Shown here: positions 17,339-26,064 of the stretch, piece after piece | Layout: each line of letters begins with the position of its first letter | Numbering within the stretch: the stretch's first letter is position 1 | Assembly (NCBI GenBank): GCA_021413865.1 | Contig: JAIOPN010000026.1 | Coordinates: 38,846 to 102,845, forward strand | Origin: Planctomycetota bacterium | GTDB lineage: Bacteria > Planctomycetota > Phycisphaerae > Phycisphaerales > Phycisphaeraceae | Direction of reading: 5' to 3' | DNA length: 64,000 bases | The notes under the pieces: generated by a model | What the model saw: the letters and a program-made list of their open reading frames with translations, nothing else | Told to the model about the DNA's origin: nothing | Database searches by the model: none | Program-made: the position numbers and the translations under genes

Positions 17339-17908
17339 TCAGTCGGCGTGTTTCTGCCGCAGCCGGGCGCTCAGGCGCAGCAGCAGGTGGGCACGCTCGA
17401 TCTCGTCGAGCCATTCCTGGAGCGTCGCGGCGACCTCGCTGGCGGGGACGGCCGCGCCGGGCATCGGGCAGCTCGGGCCCAACTGGCGGGCGGCGATGGC
17501 GCGGTAGCGGGAGAGCGTGCGGTCGCCGTACCAGCCGACCAGCTCGTAGTCCTCGGCGCAGAAGGCGAAGACCGGCACGCGGTTGCCCCCGCAGATGCGC
17601 AGCTCCTTCTGTAGGTCGGCGTGGGCGTCGCGGTCGACGAACCGCAGGTCGATCTTGTCGGGGTTCGCCTGGGCGATGCGGGCGACCAGCGGGCACTGCT
17701 GGACGCAGTCGCCGCACCAGATGCCCGACAGGCCGATGATGTTGATCTTGCGGACGAACGAGCCGACCAGGGCGCGCTGGGCGTCGGTCAACTGGACCTG
17801 GTCGTGGAACTTCTTCCAGTTCGCCTGCTGGTCGGGGTTGCCGGTGGCGACGTACTGGTCGTACGGGAGGCCGGCCTGGTGCTTGGATTGGAGGTAGGTC
17901 GCGTCCAT
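17339..17908 (-). CDS. Thioredoxin-like protein with WCGDC active site
   Basis: 189 residues, no signal peptide, so cytoplasmic. IWCGDCVQQCP is a CxxC redox site in thioredoxin-fold context, and RVPVFAF carries the cis-proline. The N-terminal 60 and C-terminal 50 residues extend beyond the basic thioredoxin core. It resembles the thioredoxin_9-type proteins of unknown partner. The ATG at 17908 lies 8 nt after a TACAAT box. It lies upstream of the DksA-like gene with a 171-bp gap, so co-transcription is uncertain. Confidence 0.75.
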   Translation of the reverse strand: MDATYLQSKHQAGLPYDQYVATGNPDQQANWKKFHDQVQLTDAQRALVGSFVRKINIIGLSGIWCGDCVQQCPLVARIAQANPDKIDLRFVDRDAHADLQKELRICGGNRVPVFAFCAEDYELVGWYGDRTLSRYRAIAARQLGPSCPMPGAAVPASEVAATLQEWLDEIERAHLLLRLSARLRQKHAD

Positions 17909-17916
17909 GGGGCGAG

Positions 17917-17922
17917 ATTGTA
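17917..17922 (-). promoter_or_regulatory. -10 box TACAAT, leaderless geometry
   Basis: On the minus strand TACAAT is followed by 8 nt and the ATG of the thioredoxin-like gene. Confidence 0.45.
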
Positions 17923-17978
17923 GCAGGGCCGCGATGGTGGATCGCACGGACCCGCCTGGGAGAGCCGCGGGCGATTGG

Positions 17979-18134
17979 TTATTGCGATCTGCGCTGAATG
18001 ACCCTGAACGCGCCCCACGCAATCAGCGCGGCACCGACCGCCGCGAGCGCGACCCCGCTCTGCGTTCCGACCAGTGCCAACTTACCGGTGAGGCCGCCGA
18101 TCACGAAGATGATCCCGACGATGATATTTCCCAT
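17979..18134 (-). CDS. Small two-helix membrane protein (51 aa)
   Basis: 51 residues that are almost entirely two hydrophobic helices (GNIIVGIIFVIGG and GVALAAVGAALIAWGAF), ending in a basic tail RVIQRRSQ. No family was recognised. A GGGGGTG about 7 nt before ATG 18134 supports this start; the frame is open to 18245 but that part reads over the end of leuD. It lies 58 bp downstream of leuD on the same strand and may be part of its transcript. Confidence 0.6.
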   Translation of the reverse strand: MGNIIVGIIFVIGGLTGKLALVGTQSGVALAAVGAALIAWGAFRVIQRRSQ

Positions 18135-18192
18135 GGCAGCGCACCCCCTGCAAAAATGCCTGATACCGGGCGACGCCTGCCGAGGGTGGGCC

Positions 18193-18756
18193 TTACCGCT
18201 TAAGCATGCCCGAGCGGCGGGCGTACTCGAAGACGCCACCCGCATCGACGATCGGCTTGACGTCGCCCAGCGGGCGGAGCTTGTAGGTCTTGCCCGTCGT
18301 GTTGTTGGTCAGCAGGCCGTTGTCGATGTCCACGGAGCAGTCGTCGTCGGTCTTGATCTCTTCGACGAGGCGCTGCACGGATTCGCAGGGCAGGAGGTAG
18401 CCGCCGTTGACGCAGTTGCGGAAGAAGATGCGGGCGTAGAACTCGGCGACGACGACCTTGGCGCCGGCCTCGGCGATCGCCAGCGGGGCGTGCTCACGCG
18501 ACGAGCCGCAGCCGAAGTTCCGCCCGCCGATCACGATGGTGTACTGGCTCTTGAACTGCCCCTCGGGGACGAACCGCATGTTCCCCTTGGGCAGGCCGCA
18601 CTGCTTGGGCGGCACGCCCGCCATCGCGTACATGCCGAAGTACTTCCGCTCAGCCTCGTCCGAGGGGTTAAACGAGAGGTACTCGGCGGGGATGATCTGG
18701 TCGGTGTCGATGTCGTCGCCCATGACGAACGCTTTACCGGTGATGACGGTGCTCAT
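18193..18756 (-). CDS. leuD: 3-isopropylmalate dehydratase small subunit
   Basis: 187 residues, full length. The swivel-domain signature GGRNFGCGSSREHAP and the N-terminal VMGDDIDTDQIIPAEYL are typical of LeuD and of homoaconitase-type small subunits. With LeuC it isomerises 2- to 3-isopropylmalate in leucine synthesis. LeuC is not in the window, so the partner is encoded elsewhere. The ATG at 18756 has AGGA about 9 nt upstream. The 142 bp before it hold a -10 box and a long inverted repeat. Confidence 0.88.
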   Translation of the reverse strand: MSTVITGKAFVMGDDIDTDQIIPAEYLSFNPSDEAERKYFGMYAMAGVPPKQCGLPKGNMRFVPEGQFKSQYTIVIGGRNFGCGSSREHAPLAIAEAGAKVVVAEFYARIFFRNCVNGGYLLPCESVQRLVEEIKTDDDCSVDIDNGLLTNNTTGKTYKLRPLGDVKPIVDAGGVFEYARRSGMLKR

Positions 18757-18784
18757 GTGGTCGGTTCCTGGCGTGGGATCGGGC

Positions 18785-18790
18785 AGTATA
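18785..18790 (-). promoter_or_regulatory. -10 box TATACT upstream of leuD
   Basis: TATACT on the minus strand lies 28 nt before the leuD ATG, leaving room for a leader with a Shine-Dalgarno. No good -35 was found. Confidence 0.4.
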
Positions 18791-18836
18791 GCCGATGGGC
18801 GTGCTAGGGGATCGGCCGGTCGTAGCGGTTCACTCT

Positions 18837-18917
18837 GGACGAGCCGCGACCGTGAGGGAGCGGTTTTCCTGGAGTGGCGGCATTGCAGAACCGCTCCCTC
18901 ACGGTCGCGGCTCGTCC
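18837..18917. repeat. Long perfect inverted repeat (29-bp arms, 23-nt loop)
   Basis: The left arm 18837-18865 and right arm 18889-18917 are exact reverse complements, both built on GAGCCGCGACCGTGAGGGAG. The loop is 18866-18888. The right arm runs into the upstream gene and encodes the last codons and TGA stop (18899-18901) of the HEAT/TPR-type protein. No T-tract follows on either side, so it is not a classical intrinsic terminator. It looks like a planctomycete REP-type palindrome that may insulate the leuD promoter from upstream transcription. Confidence 0.85.
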
Positions 18918-21208
18918 GGAGACGGCTTGGGCGATGTGGCTGACGGTGTGGTGGCGGGGTCGGAAGAATGGGTCGGCGTGACGGGCGTGGCCTTGGGCGT
19001 CATCGGTTCACCGGGTGCAGAGGTGGGGGCTGGCGGCGTGGGCTCCGGGGCGGCGACGCCGGCCTTGGTTTCAAGCTCGCTGATTCGGGCGGCAAAGGCG
19101 GTCACGGGCCGGCCGTTGAGGAGCGTTTGCAGGCGGGCGAGGATGTTGCGGGCCGTGTCGAGCTGGCCGGTGGCGATCTGACGCTGCGCGGCGGTGAGCA
19201 GCTCTTCAATGACCGTGTTGCGTCCGGCCTCATCGACCTGGTTGTCGCCCAATATCTGCCCCGCCAGCGAGAAGGCCGGGTCCACTTCACCGGCCGCCAG
19301 GCGGGTGCGGAAGAGCGTCTGCCGGTGCCTGCGGCGCAGCGCCGGGTCGACCAAGTCATCCGCCTTGATGGCGTTGAGGTCCGCCAGCGCCTGGTTGGCG
19401 TCGCCCTGTGACAGCCGGAGTTCCCCCCGAGCCAGCAGCAGCTTCGCCATGTCATCCGCGGAACGCTGCTCCGCCCCGGCGTCGATGGCGGCTGAGAGGA
19501 TGCGGTCGCGCGTGGCGGGGTCTTCGTCGGCCTTCTGGAGCTTGGCGTCGGCGTCGATGACCGCCTGCGCCGGCACACGCGACGCCATCGCCGTGACCGA
19601 CCGCTGCCACGCCGTCAGTTGCGAGGCGTCGGCGGGCCGCAGATCAACCAGCGCGTTGAAGTCTTCGACGCTTTGTCCGCGCCGGCCGGCGGCATCGACA
19701 AAGATGCGCCGGATGATCGGGTCGGACGCCCGGCCGATCAGCGTCGTCAGCGGTTGCCCCGACTGTGCCCAGACCTTGGCGGAGGCCTCGCGGACGTCCT
19801 GGCTCGCCGCGTCCATCCACATGGCGACGCGGTTCCAGTCCAGGATGTGGCCCAGCCTGCCGAGCAGGTCGATCACGCGGGGTTCGGGCGGCTGCGGGCC
19901 GCGCGTCAATTCGTCGAGCCGCCTGGTCATGACGGCCGCCTCGGGCGGGTCCACGAGGCCGGCGGTGACTGCCTCGGTCAGGGCGCCGGCGGCGTCGTTG
20001 CGCAGGATCGGGTCGGGGAGCATTGCTGAGATCGCCCCCACCGCGCCGCGGCGGGGCATGCGGGCCATCACCTGAAGGTAGGCTTTGAGCACGTCCGGGT
20101 CGGTCTCCTCGCCGCGGGCGAGCTTTTGCTCGACGACATCGGCGGCGGACTCGTCGCGCATCTCACGGAGCAGCCGCGCCGCGCCCTGGCGTACGGTGGG
20201 TGAGGCGTCGTCGAGGCGGGAGAGCAGCGCGGCGCGCAGGCCGGCGTGGATCGGCTTGTTGTCCTGCGCGGGGTTGTCGGTGAGCCACTGCAGCGTGAGC
20301 TCGACCCCCAGCAGGCGCACGGGCTCGAGGGGGTCGGTGAGCATTGCGGCGAGCAGCACCGGCCGGTCGGCGGCGGGCGTGACGCGGTAGAGCGGGCGGT
20401 AGAGCTCGGTCAGCCGCTCGGCGAGGCGCGGCGCCTGGCGTTCGTCGGCGAGCCGGCGGCGCGTCTGGTTTTGGAGGACCTCCGCCAGCCACTGCGCCTC
20501 GTTGAGGCGGCGGTGCTGCTCCCACCAGCGCCGCCACTGCGCCAGGTCGGAGCCGTGGCTGTCGATGCCGGTGAGGTTGCCCAGCGCCTCGAAGGCGGCG
20601 CGGCGGACCGGGGCGGGTTGATTGGGTTGGATGCACTCCATCAGCACCCGCGCGACCTCGATGCGGGGGTGGTAGCCCAGGGCGAAGACCGGCCCGCTCC
20701 GCGCCTCGGCGGGGAGCTTGTCGTTCTGCGCCGGGGCGAGCAGGGCGGCGAGCACGCGAGGGTCGTTGTACCGGCTCAGCGCGGCCGACAGTTCGGGCAG
20801 CAGGATCGGGTCGGCGTCGGCCAGGAGGTTGAGCATCGGCTGCGCCAACTCGGGCGGCGCGGCGTCGCTGAGGATCACGGCACGGGCGATGAACAGCTGC
20901 GTCTCGGGGTCCCGCGTGGGGTTGAGCTCACGGGCGACAAGGTCCACACCGATGGGGCCTGTCGCCAGCAGCGAGATGGCCGCTTCACGGCGCCGCGCGG
21001 CATCGAGCCGGGTGTCCACGAGCAGGTCGCGCAGCGTTGTAGGCGTAATGGTGTCGGCGGGCTGTGTGGCGGGTTGAGCGTTCAGCGGCGATGCCAGAGA
21101 CAGGGCAAGCAGGAATGCACGGGAGATCAGGCGTGCGCCGGCACGGCGTGAAACACACGGGGATGCGTGCTGGAGGGTGGCGGGCGTATTTAGCCGTCGG
21201 AGGGGCAC
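18899..21208 (-). CDS. Exported HEAT-repeat/TPR-like helical protein of unknown function
   Basis: 769 residues. A signal peptide (RAFLLALSLASPLNA, about 29-43) precedes a solenoid of helical repeats with HEAT character (for example RRAAFEALGNLTGID and VRQGAARLLREM). The C-terminal third is TPR-like (KLLLARGELRLSQGDANQALADL), and the protein ends in a Pro/Thr/Ser-rich tail. It is probably a periplasmic scaffold; no catalytic motif is seen. GTG 21208 is taken as start because AGGA lies about 7 nt upstream and the signal peptide needs this N-terminus. The stop codon is inside an inverted repeat. Confidence 0.72.
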   Translation of the reverse strand: MPLRRLNTPATLQHASPCVSRRAGARLISRAFLLALSLASPLNAQPATQPADTITPTTLRDLLVDTRLDAARRREAAISLLATGPIGVDLVARELNPTRDPETQLFIARAVILSDAAPPELAQPMLNLLADADPILLPELSAALSRYNDPRVLAALLAPAQNDKLPAEARSGPVFALGYHPRIEVARVLMECIQPNQPAPVRRAAFEALGNLTGIDSHGSDLAQWRRWWEQHRRLNEAQWLAEVLQNQTRRRLADERQAPRLAERLTELYRPLYRVTPAADRPVLLAAMLTDPLEPVRLLGVELTLQWLTDNPAQDNKPIHAGLRAALLSRLDDASPTVRQGAARLLREMRDESAADVVEQKLARGEETDPDVLKAYLQVMARMPRRGAVGAISAMLPDPILRNDAAGALTEAVTAGLVDPPEAAVMTRRLDELTRGPQPPEPRVIDLLGRLGHILDWNRVAMWMDAASQDVREASAKVWAQSGQPLTTLIGRASDPIIRRIFVDAAGRRGQSVEDFNALVDLRPADASQLTAWQRSVTAMASRVPAQAVIDADAKLQKADEDPATRDRILSAAIDAGAEQRSADDMAKLLLARGELRLSQGDANQALADLNAIKADDLVDPALRRRHRQTLFRTRLAAGEVDPAFSLAGQILGDNQVDEAGRNTVIEELLTAAQRQIATGQLDTARNILARLQTLLNGRPVTAFAARISELETKAGVAAPEPTPPAPTSAPGEPMTPKATPVTPTHSSDPATTPSATSPKPSPDEPRP

Positions 21209-21391
21209 GGATTGATCCTGAGGTCGTGGCGTCGGAGGGGCGTCATCCGGGGTTTCTGCAGAAGTTCTTGACCCTAAAGGATATATTATCGGTGTAAGGC
21301 GTGTCGGCCACTACAGGTTGTTTTATCACCCGGCCGATAACGGTATGGATGCCCGGGAGGGCGGCGTCGGTGTTGGAGACGGGCGGCCCGC
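21209..21391. promoter_or_regulatory. Divergent promoter region with AT-rich core
   Basis: 183 bp between the divergent HEAT-type and TPR genes. An AT-rich island at 21281-21290 (ATATATTATC) in a GC-rich background offers -10-like hexamers on both strands (TATATT/TATTAT plus, TAATAT minus). TTGACC at 21268-21273 is too close to them to be their -35. Confidence 0.35.
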
Positions 21392-22756
21392 ATGAGCGAC
21401 TGGTTCCAAGCCGAGTTTCACGCCGAGCGTGCCCACCGCTTCTACGAGGCGGGCCAGTGGGACAAGGCGTTGGCCGAGCTGAAGCTCGCGCTATCGCTGG
21501 ACCCCAGCCAGAGCGATTGGCATTTCGGGATGGGCCTGACCCTCGACGCGCTTGAGCGTTACGACGAGGCCGTGACCTGTTTTGAGCAGGTGCTGCAGCT
21601 GCGCGGCGACGACATCGACACGATGCTGCACCTTGGCGTGGACCTGATCCGCAGCGGGAACGACCGCCGCGCGGTCGAGGTGCTGGAACGGGTCTCGAAG
21701 ATCGATGCCGACAACGAGCCGGCGTATTGCCACCGCATCCTCGCCTACGCGCGATTAGGTGAGCATGAGCATGCCGAGGAGATGTTCTACCTGGCGCGGC
21801 AGGTCGTGGAGGAGTGCCCGCTCTGCTACGACCACCTGGCGCACAGCCTGGCGCACCGCGACGACCTGGATCGGGCGATCTGGTGTTGGCAGCGGGTGCT
21901 GAAGATGGACCCGCACTTCCCCGAGGCCAGCGCGAACCTGGCGCGCTGCCACTGGCGCAAGGGGCAGCACGAACGTGCGCACGAGCTTTACATCCAGCAG
22001 CTGCGCGACGACCCGGGCGACGTGGACACGCTCCTGCAGGCGGCGCAGCTCCTGGCGGAGATGGGCCGGCACGCCGAGTCGCGCGAGAAGGCGCGGCGCG
22101 TGCTGGAGATCGACCCGACGGTGGCGGCGGCGTACCACCACCTGGGTGAGATGTCGCTGCTGGCGGGGCACCTCGACGGCGCATCGTCGGACCTCGAAAT
22201 GGCCAAGCGACTCGATCCGGACCGCACGGGCGTCCGCCTCGCACTGGCGCGGGTGGCGCAGCTGCGCGGCAAGGATGAAGAGGCCCGTTCGCTCCTCCGC
22301 GCCGAGCTGGACCTGACCGGTCACGAGCCGATGCAGGTGCTGGACATGGCGAGGATGCTGATCGAGCTGCGGATGCCCCAGCCGGCGGTGGAACTGCTCT
22401 CGCCACTGATCGAGGGCGAGCAGTCGTGGCTGGGCGACGACGGCCGGGCGTCGGCGTTCCTCTACCGGGGTGTGGCGCGGCTGTTGACGCGCCGGACGGA
22501 CGAGGGGGTGCGCGACTGCAGGGCGGCGCTGCGGCTCGCGCCGCGCAACACGCTGGCGATGCGCAACCTGGTCGTCGCCTACCTGGACCAGGGCCGGCTG
22601 AGCCGCGCCCGGTATTGGCTGAGCAAGGCGGTGGAACTCTCCCCGGCCGACACGCAGTTGCAACGGCTGCGCTACCGCATGTGGTCCGTTTCCCTGGCGA
22701 AAGTGCTGCGCAACGCCCAGCGGCGGCTGCGGCGGTGGATCACGCGCCGGCCGTAG
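21392..22756 (+). CDS. TPR-repeat protein
   Basis: 454 residues with at least ten tetratricopeptide-like helical pairs, for example AHRFYEAGQWDKALAELKLA at the N-terminus and ASANLARCHWRKGQHERAHE in the middle. It ends in a strongly basic tail NAQRRLRRWITRRP that could bind nucleic acid or membrane. There is no signal peptide, so it is probably a cytoplasmic protein-protein adaptor. The function is unknown. The start ATG 21392 is clear from the MSDWFQAEFHAERA opening. serS follows after 131 bp, containing a weak 6-bp hairpin at 22762-22779. Confidence 0.75.
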   Translation: MSDWFQAEFHAERAHRFYEAGQWDKALAELKLALSLDPSQSDWHFGMGLTLDALERYDEAVTCFEQVLQLRGDDIDTMLHLGVDLIRSGNDRRAVEVLERVSKIDADNEPAYCHRILAYARLGEHEHAEEMFYLARQVVEECPLCYDHLAHSLAHRDDLDRAIWCWQRVLKMDPHFPEASANLARCHWRKGQHERAHELYIQQLRDDPGDVDTLLQAAQLLAEMGRHAESREKARRVLEIDPTVAAAYHHLGEMSLLAGHLDGASSDLEMAKRLDPDRTGVRLALARVAQLRGKDEEARSLLRAELDLTGHEPMQVLDMARMLIELRMPQPAVELLSPLIEGEQSWLGDDGRASAFLYRGVARLLTRRTDEGVRDCRAALRLAPRNTLAMRNLVVAYLDQGRLSRARYWLSKAVELSPADTQLQRLRYRMWSVSLAKVLRNAQRRLRRWITRRP

Positions 22757-22887
22757 GTGTGCCGCCGGTTTCACGGCGGATTCCCCGACATCCCTACTCG
22801 GAATTTCATCATCCATCCCCGGATGCCGCGATTCATCATCCGTTACACTAACCCGCTCACGGCCCACGGACCCCGGACGACCAGACC

Positions 22888-24228
22888 ATGATCGACCTCA
22901 GAGACCTGCGCGAGAACCCCGAACGCTACCGCCTCGCCGCGCAACGCAAGCGCATCGACGTGGACATCGACCGGCTCCTCGCCCTCGACGCCGAGCACCG
23001 CGCCATGCTCACCAAACAGCAGCAGCTCACCCACGAGAAAAACCAGATCGGCAAGCAGATCGGCCAGCTCGCCGGGCAGATCAAAAAGGCCCCCGATGCG
23101 GAGAAGACGGCGCTCTCCGCGCAAATGAAGCAGTTGCAGGAGCGCCCGACGCAGATCAAGCAGGAGGAGCAGGCGCTGGCGGCGAAGATTGCGGAGATGG
23201 AACCGTCGATCGAGGAGATCGTGCTGCGTGTCCCCCAGCCGCCGGCGGAGGACGTGCCGCACGGCACGGACGACACGGGCAACGTCGAGCTCCGCCGCTG
23301 GGGCGCCGTCCGCAAGTTCGACTTCGAGTTCAAGGACCACGTCACGCTCGGCACGGCCCTGGGTATCATCGACACCGAGCGCGGCGTGAAGCTCGCCGGG
23401 TCACGCAGCTATTTCCTCGTCGGCCAGGGGGCGATGCTGCACCAGGCGGTGCTCCGCCTGGCGATGGACCTCATGATGCAGCGCGGCTTCACGCCCATGA
23501 GCGTGCCGGTGCTGATGCGCGAGTCGGCGATGCGCGGCACGGGGTATTTCCCGCTCGGCCGCGAGCAGAGCTACGCCATGACCAACGAGGACCCGCCCGT
23601 GTTCCTCGCGGGGACGGCCGAGGTGCCTTTGACGGCCTACCACAGCGACGAGGTGCTCGACGAGAAATCCCTGCCGCGGAAATACGTGGCGATGAGCCCC
23701 TGTTTCCGCCGCGAGGCCGGCACCTACGGGAAGGACACCGCGGGGCTCTACCGCATCCACCAGTTCGACAAGGTCGAGCACGTCGTCATCTGCCGCAACG
23801 ACGACGAGGAATCCAAGCGGTGGCACGGCGTGATCCTGGACAACGCTGAGTCGCTGCTCCAGGCCCTCGAATTGCCATACCGCGTGGTCTATGTCTGCAC
23901 GGGCGACCTGGGGCAGGGGCAGGTTGCTAAATACGACATCGAGACGTGGATGCCCTCGCGCAACAGTTGGGGCGAGACCCACTCGGCGTCACGCTTCTAC
24001 GACTTCCAGGCGCGCCGTCTGAACCTCCGCTACCGCGAGACCTCCGGCGGCGCGGGCGGCGGGGATGGCAAGGTGAAGTTCTGCCACACGCTCAACAACA
24101 CCGTCGTCGCCAGCCCGCGCATCCTGATCCCGATCCTCGAGCTCTACCAGAACGCGGACGGCTCGGTGAACGTGCCCAAGGCGCTGCGGCCTTATATGAA
24201 CGGCGTCGAGCGCATCGAGAAGCCGTGA
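22888..24228 (+). CDS. serS: Seryl-tRNA synthetase
   Basis: 446 residues. The N-terminal long antiparallel coiled coil (about 30-110, KQQQLTHEKNQIGKQIGQ) binds the tRNA variable arm. The class II catalytic core follows, with motif 2 SPCFRREAGTYGKDT then IHQFDKVE, and a motif 3 region HTLNNTVVASPRILIPILE. It charges tRNA-Ser. A Gly-rich insert (GGAGGGDGK) precedes motif 3. A possible -10 (TACACT, 22844-22849) lies 38 nt before the ATG. Confidence 0.95.
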   Translation: MIDLRDLRENPERYRLAAQRKRIDVDIDRLLALDAEHRAMLTKQQQLTHEKNQIGKQIGQLAGQIKKAPDAEKTALSAQMKQLQERPTQIKQEEQALAAKIAEMEPSIEEIVLRVPQPPAEDVPHGTDDTGNVELRRWGAVRKFDFEFKDHVTLGTALGIIDTERGVKLAGSRSYFLVGQGAMLHQAVLRLAMDLMMQRGFTPMSVPVLMRESAMRGTGYFPLGREQSYAMTNEDPPVFLAGTAEVPLTAYHSDEVLDEKSLPRKYVAMSPCFRREAGTYGKDTAGLYRIHQFDKVEHVVICRNDDEESKRWHGVILDNAESLLQALELPYRVVYVCTGDLGQGQVAKYDIETWMPSRNSWGETHSASRFYDFQARRLNLRYRETSGGAGGGDGKVKFCHTLNNTVVASPRILIPILELYQNADGSVNVPKALRPYMNGVERIEKP

Positions 24229-24256
24229 CCCGCGTCGGGTTGCAGGAGGGTGCGTC

Positions 24257-25216
24257 ATGCAATACCCGCAGATCGCCTACGTCCCCGAGGGCGAAGACCC
24301 CAGCATCACGATCCGCACGCGCGACCTCACCGCGAAAATCATCGACAACACCGGCCTGCTCGCCCCGCCCGTCCCGCCCGGCCACAAGGCCTACTTCAAC
24401 CCCACCTTCCGCCACACCCCCTTCACCCACCACCTGGGCTACCACGGCATCCGCACGTTCTACGACAACGCCGAGCGGCGCAATATCGTCGCCGCGTTCG
24501 TGTCGTGGCTGAATCTTCAGGGGGTGCAGTTCGCCGGTATCACGAACGACCCCGTGGATGAACGCTCCATCTACGGCTTCGGCCGCGGCTGGCCGATCCG
24601 CATGGAACGCGCCGGCGAGGGCGTGCGCCTGACGATCGACCCGATGCCCGTTACGCAATTCCGCTACACCCTCGAACTGCAGCCCGCCGAGCCGGATGGC
24701 ATCGACTTCTCGTTCCAGTTTGTTTTCGGCCGCCGCCCCGACAAGGGGCCATCGCGATTCGTCGCCACCTGGCCCTGCTACATGAACGCGTACGACGACG
24801 TCCGGCTCTTCTACCCGCGTGGGACCGCCGATCGCTGGGAGTGGGCGACGTTGGGCGAAAAGCCCGACATCATCATCGGCGAGACCGTCGGCTACGAGCA
24901 CAAGCAGAATGCCTACACGGTGGAGCAGCAGGCGTTCCCGCTGGCTTACGGGCTCATCGGCGACCGCACGTTGGCGATCATGTTCGACGACCCGGCCGTG
25001 GAGTTCTTCTGCGTGAACTCGGGCGGCCACGCCTACCACTCGGCGGTGCAGAACCCCGCGTGGGACTGGAAGTGGACCGCCGACGACTACCCGCTCGACA
25101 CGCCCATGGGGTTCAGCGGCCGTCTCATCTACACCCCCTCCGGGCCGGGTGAGAAACTCGTAGAGCGCTACCGCGAGTGGGCCCGGAGCCGTTCGACCCA
25201 GGGAGCAACGCGATGA
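24257..25216 (+). CDS. Protein of unknown function coupled to M55 aminopeptidase
   Basis: 319 residues, not recognised. It is rich in aromatic and beta-strand residues (FRYTLELQPAEPDGIDFSFQ, FVATWPCYMNAYDD), suggesting a galactose-mutarotase-like beta-sandwich; this is a guess from composition only. There is no signal peptide. An AGGAGG 8 nt before the ATG gives strong initiation. The last codon and stop overlap the ATG of the M55 peptidase gene (ATGA at 25213-25216), so the two products are made together and probably act in one pathway. Confidence 0.65.
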   Translation: MQYPQIAYVPEGEDPSITIRTRDLTAKIIDNTGLLAPPVPPGHKAYFNPTFRHTPFTHHLGYHGIRTFYDNAERRNIVAAFVSWLNLQGVQFAGITNDPVDERSIYGFGRGWPIRMERAGEGVRLTIDPMPVTQFRYTLELQPAEPDGIDFSFQFVFGRRPDKGPSRFVATWPCYMNAYDDVRLFYPRGTADRWEWATLGEKPDIIIGETVGYEHKQNAYTVEQQAFPLAYGLIGDRTLAIMFDDPAVEFFCVNSGGHAYHSAVQNPAWDWKWTADDYPLDTPMGFSGRLIYTPSGPGEKLVERYREWARSRSTQGATR

Positions 25217-26046
25217 TCATCTGGATTTGCACCGACATGGAAGGCCTGTCCGGCGTGAACGACTGGGAGCAGTTCTGCGCGGTTGACGACAACGATCCGA
25301 AATATCTTGACGGCTTGAAGCACCTGCACGGCGACCTCAACGCCGCCGTTGCCGGCTGCTTCGACGCCGGCGCCACCGAGGTGCGCGTGCTCGACGGCCA
25401 CGGCCGGAACCGGAACAAGGGGCTCCGTGAGGGCATGCTCGACCCGCGCGCCAAAAAAATGTGGCTCGGCAGCCAGGACCCGCTCCGCTGGGAGGGGCTT
25501 GACGAAGGCGTCGCCGCCGTCGCCATGATCGGTCAGCACGCGATGGCGGGCACGATCAATGGCTACACCGACCACACGCAGGCGACCAAGCGGATCTGTG
25601 CCGTGAGGATCAACGGCCAGGAGCACGGCGAGATGAGCCAGTTCGCCTGCTACGCCGGCGGCTGCGGCGTCCCGCTGATGTATGTCTCGGGCGATGAGGC
25701 GCTCTGCGCCGAGGCCAAACGACTCTTCCCCCACGCGGGCTCGACCCCGACCAAACGCGGCACCGGCTGGGCGACCTGCGAGCTTTACCCCACGGATCAG
25801 GTCCGCGCCAACATCCGCCGGGACATCGCCGCATCACTCAAAAAAATCGACCGCTCCAAGGCGTGGAAGATCAAGACGCCGATCGACGTGGAGTACGAGT
25901 TCGCGTGGTCCGAACTGGCGGACCACTTCAACGGTTTAGCCGGCGTCCGCAGGCCCCACGCCCGCCGCGTCGGCTGGACCATCAGCGACCAGCGCGACAT
26001 CTACGATCGGCCGTCGGCGACGTGGAAGCCGGCGTCGGCGCGGTGA
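25213..26046 (+). CDS. M55 family D-aminopeptidase-like metallohydrolase (DppA-like)
   Basis: 277 residues. DppA-type zinc ligands are visible: D8 and E10 in TDMEGLSGV, His in LDGHGRN (about 63), His in IGQHAMAG (about 109), and EHGEMSQF further on. DppA cleaves D-amino-acid dipeptides such as D-Ala-D-Ala, which can supply carbon or recycle cell-wall peptides. Here the natural substrate is unknown. The start is ATG 25213 by overlap with the preceding stop; the frame is open further upstream inside the preceding gene. Confidence 0.85.
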   Translation: MIIWICTDMEGLSGVNDWEQFCAVDDNDPKYLDGLKHLHGDLNAAVAGCFDAGATEVRVLDGHGRNRNKGLREGMLDPRAKKMWLGSQDPLRWEGLDEGVAAVAMIGQHAMAGTINGYTDHTQATKRICAVRINGQEHGEMSQFACYAGGCGVPLMYVSGDEALCAEAKRLFPHAGSTPTKRGTGWATCELYPTDQVRANIRRDIAASLKKIDRSKAWKIKTPIDVEYEFAWSELADHFNGLAGVRRPHARRVGWTISDQRDIYDRPSATWKPASAR

Positions 26047-26064
26047 GTTAGAAACTTACCTGAA

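Noticed and set aside
22762..22779. CCGCCG/CGGCGG hairpin after the TPR gene as a terminator
   Set aside because: Only 6 bp and not followed by a T-tract; in GC-rich DNA such stems arise by chance.
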